Shown here: one piece after another, positions 47,947 through 59,996 of the stretch
Position numbering within the stretch: the first letter of the stretch is position 1
How the letters are laid out: the number at the start of each line of letters is the position of its first letter
DNA from: Nipponacmea schrenckii
Taxonomy: Eukaryota > Mollusca > Gastropoda > Lottiidae
Direction: 5' to 3'
Assembly: GCA_030562195.1 (NCBI GenBank)
Contig: JAUJPP010000002.1
Span: 4,216,001-4,280,000, forward strand
DNA: 64,000 bases
Notes under the pieces: model-generated
Told to the model about the DNA's origin: nothing
Databases searched by the model: none
Seen by the model: the letters and a program-made list of their open reading frames with translations, nothing else
Made by a program: the position numbers and the translations under genes

Positions 47947-48345
47947 TTTTTGTTCCATGAATTGAAATGAAATGAAATAGTGAAGTTGCATAACTCGTAT
48001 TTTTCTGTGCCTGATTTTGCCTAGTTGTGGGCATAAATTGTGTAATGAGGAATAGTTTGTCAGGTCAGGGGCATTTGCTTTTTTTATACCCTAATATTAT
48101 TTTTGGGTTTCCTTTGACTTTTAAATGCATTCACGATTATGAAAGATTTTGACTCTGTAGCCAATTATTGCAAGATTTAAAATTGTGGAAAACAGATTTT
48201 TAATTATTAATTTTGATTGGGCCAAAATATGTCCAATTAGCTGTGTGAATTAATTGAGTATTCATTAATTAATAAGGACCAATTTTATGGAATGAATCTT
48301 TCGTTTGTAGCCTATAATAGTACTTCCTTGTCATACAGGTATTCA
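47947..48345. other. No gene seen
   Basis: AT-rich spacer with no supported coding frame or recognised repeat. Confidence 0.4.
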
Positions 48346-48700
48346 TTTCCTAACTTATGACTTATTACCACCATTCTATTTATATCTACATTGTTGTAGT
48401 ATTTCTCAAAGTCTATGTTCATTTCTGTATTTCTTTTCTCATGTGGTGCAAGATGCTGTTCCTGTGAACCATATCTGTAATCGAAAGTGGGAGTGATTAT
48501 TTTAAATTTTAAACACCAATTTCTAATATGAGGTCTGCTTCATCTGTATTGTAAAGTTGCTTCATATATTTTGTTATTGATGGTACCTTTCACAACGCTG
48601 CAAATAGATCTGATAGCATCTATCTGAACATTTTCTAAATTTTCGTTACTTCTTCATTGCTCCCTTTATGTCACAATAGTCAATCAAAAGGTAGTAGAAA
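48346..48700 (-). mobile_element. LINE reverse-transcriptase C-terminal remnant
   Basis: The minus-strand translation includes LENVQIDAIRSICSVVKGTI followed by NNKIYEATLQ. This resembles the L-E-x-V-Q-x-x-A-x-R-x-x-x-G motif at the C-terminal end of jockey/RTE-type LINE reverse transcriptases. Stops and frame changes follow. A short dead fragment lying just left of the Ty3 element. Confidence 0.45.
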
Positions 48701-48827
48701 ATTTATGAAGTGTATATAATTTGGCAAGATTTTTAAGATCAGGCAATTTTCAAGTTTTCTAATTTTAGTTCAAATTCCATTGTGGATATCACATTTACAG
48801 TTGTAAAATCTGAACCTAAAGGTTTAT

Positions 48828-49136
48828 TGTTGTAAATCTTTCTCGAAACTCGTAGAATAGAGACACACAGATCAAAAAGTAACTGTAGATTTATTTAATC
48901 CAATAGTGAATACACAACGAAACAACAATATATTAAGCACAAGGTATAATACACAAATTATACATACACTAGTAAGTACTTATACTTCTAGAACAATCAA
49001 GAAGCCACTATAACAATCCAGAAGTAATACATTGTTGCACACTGTTTTCACAGGTCATATTGCATCATAATATTAGTTGAGAAACCTTGAGTAACTTCTG
49101 GAAAGATCTAGAATAATCTGGGTCAATACCATAACA
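48828..49136 (-). repeat. 3' LTR of the Ty3 element
   Basis: Matches 53931-54293 with two main gaps: it lacks the block cttcgattgaggccttagct onward (near 54083-54120) and the block taatttctaaagttc (near 54251). The purine tract next to it marks it as the 3' LTR in element sense. Confidence 0.9.
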
Positions 49137-49148
49137 CCTCCCCACCAA
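49137..49148 (-). other. Polypurine tract of the Ty3 element
   Basis: On the minus strand this reads ggtggggagg directly before the TG of the 3' LTR, the usual position for plus-strand DNA priming. Confidence 0.75.
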
Positions 49149-49369
49149 AATTGATGTTATAAACGTCAGCAACAAATCTTCACTTTTGGTTTGCGCTTTA
49201 GCTGGGATCGTCTTGGGTTATCGGGTCCATACTCAGAAATTGTTTTTTTTGGATTAAGGTTGATATGGTTGAGTTTCACCTTGAGTCATGCATTGTACTT
49301 CCGCTGAAGTTTCTGTCACAAACTCAGAATGAGTGTCTGGTTCCTCTCTAGGTTCATTCTCCTCCTCAG

Positions 49370-52367
49370 TTGCGTATCGGGGTTGCAGTTGCTCAGTGTC
49401 TTCTCAAAACTGGACCATGAGGTACAACCTTAACATTGAAACAGCGAGTACCAAGAGCTTTCTTTAAAGGGATAATAGGCGTTAGAATACACTCGTCCTA
49501 CGGCTTATATTTGTGTTTCATATTGACTATTAGTTAAATAAGTATGCATCCCACACTTTACCAAATTTTAAAAAGCCACAATAAAAATATATTCGGAATT
49601 TTAAAAAAAAGTGAGCCAGCGACGATTCCATTCAGTTTGAGAATAAAAGCGTCTGGTAAATCAACGCTAAAACATCATTGTGGAATTCAACAGTAGGGGT
49701 CAAGGACGCGTGAAAACCCGCATGTTAGAGTTACTTCCCTTTATATTTACACGATTTGAAAATCGCTTGATGGATGGCTCAAGCGTTTTATGATTAACTA
49801 CTTTATTTTGGGGATTTATCGGATTTATGAGGGATTTCGATGTATAGGTAAGTCCACTGATGGATATATACTGTTATTGTCCAAATTTGAGTGAACTTTA
49901 TTTTTTATGTTCGTTCTAACGCCTATTATCCCTTTAAAATACTAGGAACCCATCGAGGATGTTTGTCACGTTGTGGTCCAAAATACAGCGCATATACAAG
50001 GTCTCCACTTTTATACTGTTTTCTCACCTTGGATATTCCTGTGGATTCTTGGCGTTTCTCAGATTTTAATGCCTCCTTGGTCTGTTTGTCCTGAGCTATG
50101 TGTGCAGGCGAGGGCAGTGGTGTATCTATTCGTGTCCGTATCTGTCTGGAAAACAAGAGTTCACTCGGGGACAAGCCAGTTGATGTTGGTGTTCTTCTGT
50201 ACTGCATCAGAAACTCTTGAAGTGCTCTTTTTGGTGGTTGAGATGACTTTCTCATGGCTTGCTTGAATGTTTGTACTATTGCTCCGTTTGTAGCTGGATG
50301 ATAAGATGCACCGGACAAGTGCGGAATACCCCGTTCTGGCACCAACTCTGAAATTCTTTTGAAGTAGAGGCAGTCGCATTATCAGTCACCAGCGTATGTG
50401 GATATCCAAAAAGAGCGAAATCTTCTTCTAGCAAATCTAAGGTTGCTCTAGATGATGTAGATGAAGTAGGATGAATGCAAGGATACTTTGAATAGGCATC
50501 TGTAATCACCAACCAATCTTTCCCCATGAAGTTAATGGCATGATCCATGTGTAATCTACTCCAAGGCTTTTCTGGAAGCATCCACGGGTGTATAAGAGGC
50601 TTTGGTGGTTTATTTTGGTGCTGGCCACATGAATCACAACGGCGACTTGTCATTTCAATAGCAGTATCGATGCCAGGCCAGTAGACTGCAGTTCTTGCTA
50701 ACTCTTCATCTGTTCCATGCCAAAGTGTCCTAAATGTAGTAGTTCAAGGATCTTTGGTTGCAAGCTTTCTGGTAATACAATTCTTGAACTGTGTAGAAGG
50801 CATCCATGACAGACGTTAAGTGAGTCTGATAGCTTTCTGAACTTTTCAATATTCTCATTTTTCTCAGTGTGCTTCAGTAGCCATCCTTCACGTACATAAC
50901 GCATCAATGTAGCTATGACTGGATCCTTCCTGGACTCTTGTCGGAGGATGTTGGATTCCACAGGTTTGACTTGGAAGGCTGAGAACTTTGATAGCGCAAA
51001 CCATATCCATATCTTCACCACCTTCCTCCCTGTCGAAATTAGAATCACCTCCACTTGGCAAGCGGCTAAGTGCATCTGCATTTCCATGATCGGATGTTTT
51101 CTGATATTCGATATTGTAGTCGAATTGGTTTAACCATAGGGCCCATCGAGCTAGTCTGTTAGCTGCAAGGAGCCTTCTTTGGTCCATCTGTCAATGGCTT
51201 GTGATGTGTTACCAGTATAAATTTTCTGTGATAAAGAAATTGATAGCATTTCCTGATAGCCAGGGCTTCTTTGTGAATTTGGCTGTAGTTCCGCTCTGCA
51301 GATGTAAGAGTCTTCGACATATTGGCAATTGGGCGCTCGCTTCCGTCTGGATAGCGATGAAACAATACTGCTCCAATTCCAACATTAGATTTATCACAAG
51401 CTAGTCCAACAGGTTTGTTAGGATTGAATTGAACAAGGACTTGATCAGAAGCAAGTATAGTTTTCAACTGTTAAAAGGCTGTCTGCTCTTCTTCTTTCCA
51501 TTGCTATGTTGTAGTTTTCTTGGTTAGCTTGTAAAGTGGCTCTGTTATGGTAGACAGGTTGGGTATGAACTTTCCATAAAACGGTACTGAGCCAAAGAAT
51601 GATTTCAAAGTTGATTCATCTGTAGTAGGTGGCATATTAATTACTGCCTCGACCTTTGATCCTTTTGAGATTCCCTCTCCTGATAAGGTGTGTCCAAGAT
51701 ATTCTACAGATGGTTGAGCAAATTTGCATTTGTCATGACAACATCTGAGGCCATTGTCATTTAGACATTTTAGTAGACCCCTCAGATTACTTAGATGGTC
51801 TTTGGCGTTATGTCCGCTGACAAGCATATCATCTTGGAAAACTGAGACTCCAGGTAGATCTTTGGTAAGGTTTTCCATGATTTCTTGAAAATAACCAGGT
51901 GCTGACTTGATTCCAAATGGTAGTAACTGTTGAAGTAGTACTCCACGGTGAGTGCTGGGGGCTAGACTTTTTTGGCTCTCAGGAGTCAACATGATTTGGT
52001 TGTAGGCATCAGCAAGGTCAATCTTGGTATATCCAAATCCACCTCCTAGTTTCTGCATCAATTTCTCTGGGATTTGCATTGGATGACGATGATCTTCCAA
52101 CTGATCATTAACACCAACAGAGTAGTCACCACAAATTCGAAGCTTAGGTTTTGAAGTACCTGTAGAACTTGTTTTCCTTATTGGTACTACTGGTGTTCCA
52201 AAACTGTTAAACTGGACTGGCTTCCAGACTCCTTTGGCAATACCTTCCTTGTAACATTTCGTTAGGTCATCTCGAAGAGCAAAAGGAACCGGTCGTGCCT
52301 TGTGAAAAAACGGTTTGGCATCAGATTTGAACTTTTCATCTAGTTCAAAATACTTTAGACATCCCAA
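49370..52367 (-). pseudogene. Ty3 pol remnant: RT, RNase H, integrase
   Basis: RT spans 52367-51504 and keeps the palm block KIDLADAYNQI and a FQDDML catalytic motif (usual form F-x-D-D). Two stop codons near 51501 and 51470 separate it from RNase H (51467-51159: LACDKSNVGIGAVL), which ends at a one-base frameshift near 51185. The linker LARWALWLNQFDYNIEYQ continues in the next frame. The integrase zinc-binding part (HLGHFGMEQ ... CDSCGQH) and core (HMDHA, VTDNA) lie at 50790-50276 across a further stop and a frame change. The HPATNG block follows, but the usual third acidic residue after NG is not there, apparently through a small deletion. The MITE at 49468 interrupts the C-terminal part. 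Not functional. Confidence 0.9.
49468..49933. mobile_element. TTAA-flanked MITE inserted in the Ty3 element
   Basis: Inverted ends agggataataggcgttagaa / ttctaacgcctattatccct bound 466 bp, with TTAA on both sides (49464-49467 and 49934-49937). It splits the C-terminal part of integrase: the frame reads HPRWVPSILK before it and KALGTRCFNVKVVPHG after it. TTAA targets are typical of piggyBac; the terminal bases are not a classic piggyBac end, so the superfamily is open. Confidence 0.85.
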
Positions 52368-52500
52368 TTCATCTTTAAATAGATCTGAAAATGCGTCACA
52401 GATGGTGCGGTAATCTCGTTACAGGGCAGCATAAGTCTGGTCCAAGGTTGCTGAATGTTGAACTTCTACACTAGCACTCTTATCTTGGTTGTTTATGCTT

Positions 52501-53835
52501 TTAATTCCCAGAGCATTGTCCACTGAAATTTCCTAGTGCCTGGATAGCATTCCATCCCAGTAAGTTTAGATCGGGGATCTTTGTAACAATGCAAGAAACT
52601 GAGCATTCATTTCCAGTTTTTGGATCTACTGTTTGGGCGTTGAAGGTTCCCAACACTGGCATGTTATGTTGACTGGCAGATTCATATTTATGTGTGACCT
52701 CTGCTAGTTTACGATTTCCAAGTTGTTTCCAGATTGGCAACGAGACAAAATTTCCCGAAGTTGCTATGTCTAGTTCCATGGTAAACTCATGGTCTTTAAT
52801 TGTGATTGGTATATCCAACTTGGGTATATCATCTGAAACTTCACCCAGAATTAGCTCAGATTTCATTATTTTCTTCACTGAAGCCTCTGTGTGCTTCGAT
52901 TGCTGTTGTTTCTTCTTGCAAACAGCTTCAAGGTGTCCTTTCTTCTCACAAAAGTGACATTTAGAGTCTTTATAAGGACAGTCTGGGGCTTTATGACCTT
53001 TTCTACATCGGTAGCATGTGACCTTCTGGTGTGTGGGTTTAGGTTGTTGATGGCCTTTATGTTGATTCACTTTGTTGTTCTGCTTCTGTTTTGGTTTGGA
53101 AGCATTTACTGTTTCCTTGGCAACCTTTGCTGCATCTTTGGTCTCAACAGCGACTTGGACTGCCTTGGCAAAATCTAGTTGATCTTCGCGTATTTTGAAG
53201 AGTGCTTTAAGAACCGCTTCATTGTTAACAGAAAATATGAATCGTTGTCGTAGTGCTTCTTCCCGGGGATTCGTTATAGATGGGAAATCACATGTAGCTG
53301 CGTCTTGATGTATACAAGCTGCCAATTCTTGAATTGTTTCCCTTGGTTTCCGTTGCATATCACTCCAGAATTTGAATCGTTCACGCACAATGAAACGTTT
53401 TGGATCAAACTGTTCTCTCATAAAGTTCTCAAGTTCATCCATTTTCAATATGTGAATGTCTCTAGGTGGGTTCATTTGAGTAGCCAAGGTAGACAGTTGT
53501 TTGTAGACTGCCGTAGTTTGGTTTGTCAAAAAGACTTGTGCAGTTCGGCTTTTGAATACTGCATTTGCTGCCAGAAAAGTGCAGAATCATGAATAATAAT
53601 CAGGCCAAGGTTCAGTTGTTGGATCAAAAGAAGCAAATGGTGGCACAGATGTTGTAAGAGTTGTAAAAGAGGAAGTTGGCTCACCGTTAGAGTTTGAAAC
53701 TAATTTCATCAAAGTGTCCATTTCTTCTCTATGTTGTCTGACTTGAATCTCCATTTGCTCTCTATGAACCTTTATTTGTTCAGAAAGAAGTCTAATCAAT
53801 TCTGTAGATTCTGCCATGTTTAAACTTTCTGTCAT
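52501..53835 (-). pseudogene. Ty3 gag-protease remnant
   Basis: One frame except for a TGA at 53587-53589. The capsid region is followed by two CCHC zinc knuckles (CYRCRKGHKAPDC and CHFCEKKGHLEAVC). A retropepsin-like segment follows, in which the position of the catalytic D-[ST]-G motif reads DIATSGN, so the active-site triad is altered; the later LLGWNAI matches the second conserved protease block. Length and domain order fit K02A2.6-type gypsy elements. Confidence 0.9.
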
Positions 53836-53930
53836 TAATCACCATTTTCTGGAAAATTATTAGATAAATCCTAGTAGTAGTCCGTAATAGTAATCCTTAT
53901 GTAGGTATCCTATCGGCGACGCCAAATTTC

Positions 53931-54293
53931 TGTTGTATTTCTTTCTCAAAACTCGCAGAATAGAGACACACAGATCCGTAAAGTAACTGTAGATTTATTT
54001 AATCCAATAGTGAATGCTCAACGAAACAACAATTTATTAAGCACAAGTTATAATACACAAATTATACATACACTAGTAAGCACTTCGATTGAGGCCTTAG
54101 CTACCAGCCCATTGATATAAAACTTATACTTCTAGAACAATCAAGAAGCCACTTAAGCAATCTAGAAGTCATACATTGTTGCACACTGTTTTCACAGGTC
54201 ATATTGCATCATAATATTAGTTGAGAAACCTTTAGTAACTTCTGGAAAGCTAATTTCTAAAGTTCTAGAATAATCTGGGTCAATACCATTACA
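53931..54293 (-). repeat. 5' LTR of the Ty3 element
   Basis: 363 bp, longer than the other LTR because it keeps two blocks absent there. Shared landmarks: agagacacacagatc, gtaactgtagatttatttaa, cacactgttttcacaggtca. Ends next to tttat. Confidence 0.9.
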
Positions 54294-54423
54294 TTTATGT
54301 AATGTGACTTTTTTAATTATTGTTCAGTCTCAAGGTATTGGAGGTATTGGAGGCGCTTTTTTAGTAAACAAGTGCAATTGATTCAGTTTTCAGCGCAATG
54401 AAAAATACATTCCATGATTTTGT

Positions 54424-54716
54424 TTTTAGTTTCAAGGTTTGATTGAAGCATATTAGCATTTGAAATTCAGTCATGGTTTTGAAAGGTTGAATATTTGAAA
54501 CTACAGGTCAGTCTAATTAAAATATAAAACCTAAACTTTCGTTCGTATTTCATTAGTTTCCTTATGAATGTTTTTATTAGCTATTGGTTTTGTACGTACG
54601 AAAGTTTAGATCTATATTTTAATTAGACTGACCTGTAGTTTCAAATATTTAACCTCTCAAATCCATGACTGAATTTCAAATGCTAATGTGCTTCAATCAA
54701 ACCTTGAAACTAATAA
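54424..54716. repeat. Inverted repeat with about 120-bp arms
   Basis: tttagtttcaaggtttgatt at 54426 pairs with aatcaaaccttgaaactaat near 54710; actacaggtcagtctaatta near 54499 pairs with taattagactgacctgtagt near 54622. A loop of about 45 bp separates the arms. It lies between the Ty3 element and the minisatellite upstream of the macro-domain gene. It could be a MITE; no target duplication was fixed. Confidence 0.85.
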
Positions 54717-55210
54717 GGCTTACTTAAAGATGGTTTATAAAGGTCTTATTAAAGATCGTTTATAAAGGTTTAATTAAAGAGGGTTTATAAAGGTCTTATT
54801 TAAGATCGTTTATAAAGGTTTAATTAAAGATGGTTTATAAAGGCCTAGTCAAAGATGGTTTATAAAGGTTTAATTAAAGATGGTTTATAAGGTCTAATTA
54901 AAGATGGTTTATAAAGGTTTAATTAAAGATGGTTTATAAAGGTCTAATTAAAGATGGTTTATAAAGGCCTAGTCAAAGATGGTTTATAAAGGTTTAATTA
55001 AAGATGGTTTATAAGGTCTAATTAAAGATGGTTTATAAAGGTTTAATTAAAGATGGTTTATAAAGGTCTAATTAAAGATGGTCTATAAAGGCCTAGTCAA
55101 AGATCGTTTTTTAAGGCCTACTCATAGATGGTTTTATAAAGGCCTACTCATAGATGGTTTTATAAAGGCCTACTTAAGGATGGTTATATAAAGGCCTACA
55201 TGTACTTAAA
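54717..55210. repeat. About 24-bp minisatellite upstream of the PARP14-like gene
   Basis: About twenty units of aaagatggtttataaaggtc with -taatt or -tagtc spacers, degrading toward the right. A higher-order block of about 120 bp (from taaaggcctagtcaaagatgg) appears twice, at about 54837 and 54960. It ends about 125 bp before the first ATG of the gene at 55334. Confidence 0.9.
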
Positions 55211-55333
55211 GAAAATATGTTAATGAAGACCTACTCAAATATAATGTACTGGGTATTTTATTGTTATATGAATGAGTTGAATTGTTTCTATTATAGATTG
55301 ATGCAATAAGATAACCTGAAGGTGCTGAATAAA

Positions 55334-58300
55334 ATGGAATGTGATGACAATTCTGATGTTTCAACATCTAGAAACATTTCACCCATGGAATGTGATTATG
55401 AAACAGATACAAACCAGACAAGCGGCGATTCGTGGCTTGTTATAAATAAGACTAAAGAGGATTCCAGTGTACCTAGCAGTTTTCAAAACCCTTCAACTAC
55501 CCTTAACACAGATACCTGTATCCCTAACACAAACCAGCCTCCAGATGACAAGAAATTAAAAATTTCTACTTTGCATGATGAATCTTTACCAAATAACCAG
55601 TCTGCTGTCACTGGTACCGAATGTCAAATGTCTGTCTCGAGTTCTTGTAAAAACTATCAAGATGAAATAAAACATAGCCATCCAGTTTTTGATGGTGATT
55701 GTGCTGATCCTAGAAATGTGGTAAATAAGCAAGAAGCAACACAGATTCAACCTTTTAACAGTCCTGCTGACAATGGCAGACAATATGAAGGGCAAAACAC
55801 ATATGGACCTGAAAAACCAAAATCAACTGGCTTCAGTCATGACTGTAGTCAGAAAAAACCTATCACCCAGAAAAAGACCTTTGACAACAAGGAACCAAAC
55901 TCAAAACATAGTACATTTGATTCACACAAACAGACACAAAATTATCAAGATGAAATGAAACCAGTATTTCATGGTGAGGACGCTGATCATGAAAATATGT
56001 CAAGAAACCAACACATGTCACAGATTCAATCTAGTATTTACTCTGTTGACAGTAGTAAACCGTATGAGGGCCAAAATAATGAACATAATTCTAATGGCAT
56101 TGGAATGTATTCCACCTTTTATCAAAGAGCAAAGCCTGATATTGCTGATCATGAAGATTTGTCAAGAAACCGACAATCACAGATTCAATCTAATACTAGC
56201 CATGACAAGTGTAACAGTCGTTATGTAGAATATCCTGATTTAAATGTACTTCAACCAACGTTATGTACCATACCCAAACACAGTGAAACAGGGAGAATAA
56301 TACATAATTCTTCTACTGGATCAACCCAACTTCATCAGGCACGTCCTAGAATTCCAAATCCTAATTTGAAGCCATGGCCATTCAAAACCAATGAAATACC
56401 ACCTTATCCGGTCAATGACCTACATTATCCAATTCATAACCTAACTTACCCGGTTAATAACCTACCTTACCCGGTTGATAAGCTACCTTATCCAGTTGAT
56501 AACCAACCTTATCCAGTTAATAACCAATCTTATCCAGTTAATGACCCAGCATTTGCAAGTACAAGGTATCAACCAGTATACAATTCAATGTTATCCCAAG
56601 GATTTCACAATAATCCTATGGAACCAATTGGTCCACAACATCCCAATGACATGCGTCAGTATGGTTCTCATCCGTATCCAGGACATCATGCAAGTGGTTC
56701 TCCAAATTTAGAACACCAACATATACAGGGTGGCTCTAGACAAATCTTCAATCCCCAGACTAGCCCTGCACCAAATGCACATGAATTTACTGGTGGTCAG
56801 CCATATTATGATTCGACCAATATGTATAAATCACAGAATGAGGCCCAAAACAATATTCCAAGTAGATTGGGACAAACAAATGCAATGGTAGAGCAACATG
56901 GTAGTTTCACTCATGGATCCACAACTAACATCAACCAACAGCATGAAAGCCCTAAAGTTTACAGTTCAAGTGGAGAGGTACAGCCAGTATCTTCTGACTT
57001 GAGAAGGGACGCTGCCAATTCAGAAAGTAATAGCAGCCCACCAAAAATGGACAGAAATATACACCATTCTGATAAAGTTCTTGATCCTGAAGTGTCAGCT
57101 GAAAATAATGATAAAAGTAACATGGCCAGAAAAGACAGTCTTGATGAAGTTCAAGAGACCAAAGGAAATAAAACTTCTGACTGTCCTGTTAAGAAAGGTA
57201 ATTTCTATTTTTTTTCTAAAGGTATTATAAAGCACTGCAACACAAATTTTTACAGATTGCCAAATTCTTGAGGTTTTTTTGGAACAAAATACAGGCTCCA
57301 GACTTATTTAGCTGTGAAAGGTAATCATTGAATAGAATTTTATGGTGTCCCAAATGGAAAAAAGATTAAGGGGCAGACTTTTATCAAAATGTTTGGGAAG
57401 TTTGTTGACAAATTCATGGAAACTGTGGACTAATATCTTGAGAAAAGTTGTTCTTTGCTGTTTTGAATAAATCTTGCAGTTAAATTTTAGAAACTTTTCA
57501 AAGTTTAAAGTATCTTTTTATGCATTATAAGTCATTGTGAAATTACAGATGAACAATATAAGCAAAATAGTGAAGACAATAAACTATGATATCAAGCTAA
57601 ACTAGCCGAATTGTTTAAAAACGCTATGCAGATGACCAATCAACATTAATTTCAGATGAAACAAGAAGTGTCCTGATTGAAACAAACACAGATCAACTTA
57701 ATTTCGATGGTTTAAAGTTTGCTTTAATAAATAAAAAGAAAGGTGGAGGACCAATTGAAACACTGAAATATGATCCTGTTAAGAAACAATATTTAGCTAC
57801 ATTTGAAGATAGTAGAGGTAAATACATTGCATTCCTCAAATAATGATTATTAAAAATGACCACTGAACTCTAACAGCTTGTTGATTCAAATATTTTGTAC
57901 AAGGCTCCCTTATTGTCATTTATTCATATAATCTCAAAATATTATTCATATCTTAGTACTTTCCTTAATTACCCAATACATAATCACATGAACAAACATG
58001 GAGTCAAAAATTAGCAAAGTGGAATAATTTCTATGAATTGCCCAAGCTTTTTTACGCCCTCATACGGTTTGAATACGTGGAATATTCATTAGAAACACTG
58101 ATCAATCAATTAGTTAGCGTGATTTGACAGTAAAAAATGCGTGAATGCATCTTTAAATCTAAAAAAAGTATTGTGTTAATTATTGTATTGTATAAGATTG
58201 TTTACAAATATTCAGATCTAATCACTGGTTCTTATGTTTCAGATGCAAACCGAATCGTGAATACGAAATTCCAAGTAGCTGGTGTTTGTTTGAAGACAAG

Positions 58301-59910
58301 TCTGTATTGGGAAGATCCAGAAAATTTTGTCAAAGAGCAGAGATCACAGTCCATGGAGGTGAAACAGAAAAAACCTCAGAATTTGAAGATTGAAGTTCAG
58401 TCATCAAATATACTTCGTATCAAGCACATCCTCCAAAATGACAAGATACTTGGTAGATTTTATAGACGGTTAAAGTTGAATTGTGAGTTTAAATCAGTGA
58501 AACAACTGGATTCTAAAGACTACTTAATAGTTTTTGAACTTTTAGAATTTACTGAAGATTTCAAAGGTAAATCTGATACTGCTGCTGATATTCTGAATTC
58601 TTTATGTAATGATTTAGTCCAAACTACCATCCCAGTTCCACCTGGAATTAATCTAAAACTGGAAATAAAAACACTTGATAAGGAATCTAAGGATGTGTCA
58701 GTAACTTGCAGTGGACAGAAAATTTACGTTGTAAGTAAGAAACAAGAGATGGTAAATGATTTTGAGAAGAAAATACAGGAAATGATCAAAGAGCTTCAGG
58801 ATGAAATGGCACGTAAGAATGAAGAAATCGGGAAGATCTCGATCCAACCTGTAGTCAAAAAGTTTTTGCAAAGATTTTTGCTAGAGTCTGAAGAGCTGAA
58901 AAGTTACCAAGTGTCATTGATGATAGATGAAGATGGTGTATCACTAAGGGGTCAAAGTTCAAATATAAATGATGCTCGGATGTTTATTCTTGAAAAGCTG
59001 GAAAAAGTTATATCACAAAAGATATATGATTTACATGATCCCGAGTATCAGTTTCTTAAAGAACGTAAATATATAGATTTAATAGAAAATTCATTTAAAG
59101 AAAGAACATTGAAAGTGTGTATAGGTGTGAAGAAGGAAGAAATTGTCATAATATCTTTACAAAAACATGATATCAGTGAAGCTAAAGCCATAGTTAAAGA
59201 ATCTATTTCATCACAGTCCTTACAAATTGCAACAACCAAATTTCTGACTTCATCTGAGTGGCAGACTCTTGTATCAGATATTAAAAATGAACATGGTTCT
59301 GAAGTTATAATACAAACAGATTCAACTGCAAAAAAAATGACCATTGTTGGTGTTCCCAGTGTTGTAAACAGAGTCTCTGGTCAAATTGAAGATTTTTTAG
59401 AATCTATTACAGAGACAACTGATGTTGTATCTGCTGATGTTACAAAGATGGATTATATTAGAAGATATTGCTATAACAAAGTTGATGAAATACAGAAAAT
59501 ATGTGGTCTTACTATTATTTGTGATCAACTACCTTGGACATTGAAGGGAACAAAAACAGCAGTTGAAAGAGGTAAATCTTCAGTCATCTCAGTTATTGAA
59601 GACATCAAAACTGACACTGTAATAATGAAATATATTGGTATTGGTACACTATTTACTCAGCAAAGAGGAACTGAAATAATTTCCCGTATTGGTGAGGATA
59701 GCAATTGTCTGATTATAGAAGGAAACAAGAGATTGTCTACTGGTACATTTGAAGGTCCTCCACCGTTAGGAAAATGGACATTAGAAACTGATAAAAAGAT
59801 AGAGGTTGTGAAGACGGATATGAGATATTTAAGTTGTGATGCTATTGTTAATGCCGCTAATAGTCTTCTCAAACATGGATCTGGTCTGGCAGGAGCTATA
59901 GTTCAGAAGG
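55334..59910 (+). CDS. PARP14-like macro-domain protein, 5' part (3' end outside the window)
   Basis: Three exons in the window: 55334-57197, 57656-57817, 58243-59910, phase-consistent, 1231 codons. The start is the ATG at 55334 (MECDDNSDVS). Residues 1-620 are predicted disordered, rich in Asn, Gln, Ser and Pro, with a Tyr-Pro-Val-Asn/Asp repeat around residues 357-406. Exon 2 and the start of exon 3 give an RRM-like fold: RSVLIET..., then KKKGGGPIETLKYDPVKKQY and NRIVNTKFQVAG, as in PARP10/PARP14. About 480 residues of KH-like alpha/beta repeats follow. The last 36 residues open a macro domain with the ADP-ribose-binding DAIVNAANSL and GSGLAGAIVQKG. The donor at 59911 shows that coding continues, but no matching exon was found up to 64000. 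PARP14-type proteins read or transfer mono-ADP-ribose in immune signalling; whether a catalytic ART domain exists here cannot be seen. Confidence 0.88.
56402..56548 (+). repeat. Coding repeat encoding Tyr-Pro-Val-Asn/Asp units
   Basis: Seven units, mostly of seven codons, such as YPVNNLP, YPVDKLP, YPVDNQP and YPVNNQS, within exon 1 of the PARP14-like gene. DNA units (cttatccagttgataacc-like) are 21 bp, so slippage keeps the frame. Confidence 0.85.
57198..58242 (+). other. Introns 1 and 2 of the PARP14-like gene
   Basis: Intron 1 is 57198-57655 and intron 2 is 57818-58242, both GT-AG. No repeat or RNA gene seen in either. The open frame that starts at 58137 enters exon 3 in phase, but its first part is intronic. 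Confidence 0.7.
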
Positions 59911-59996
59911 GTAAGTACTATTTCTTTATATTGATGACTGTAGATACATTGGTCTATATAAATTCTCTAACCAGTATGTTATCAGTACCTTCACAC

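Larger units (their letters stand above)
48828..54293 (-). mobile_element. Full-length, decayed Ty3/gypsy LTR retrotransposon
   Basis: Coding strand is minus. Two LTRs (48828-49136 and 53931-54293) bound a gag-protease-RT-RNase H-integrase interior. The order RT-RNase H-integrase places it in Ty3/gypsy. The whole is flanked by an exact 5-bp duplication, tttat, at 48823-48827 and 54294-54298. In element orientation the LTRs start TG and end CA. The sequence next to the 5' LTR (starting ttggcgtcgccgatagg in element sense, from about 53925 leftwards) is in the place of the tRNA primer site. Stops, frameshifts and an inserted MITE make it non-autonomous. Confidence 0.95.

Noticed and set aside
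55586..55795. Antisense and alternative frames within the PARP14-like exon 1
   Set aside because: The main frame is continuous for 621 codons and joins in phase to the RRM exon; others are shadows.
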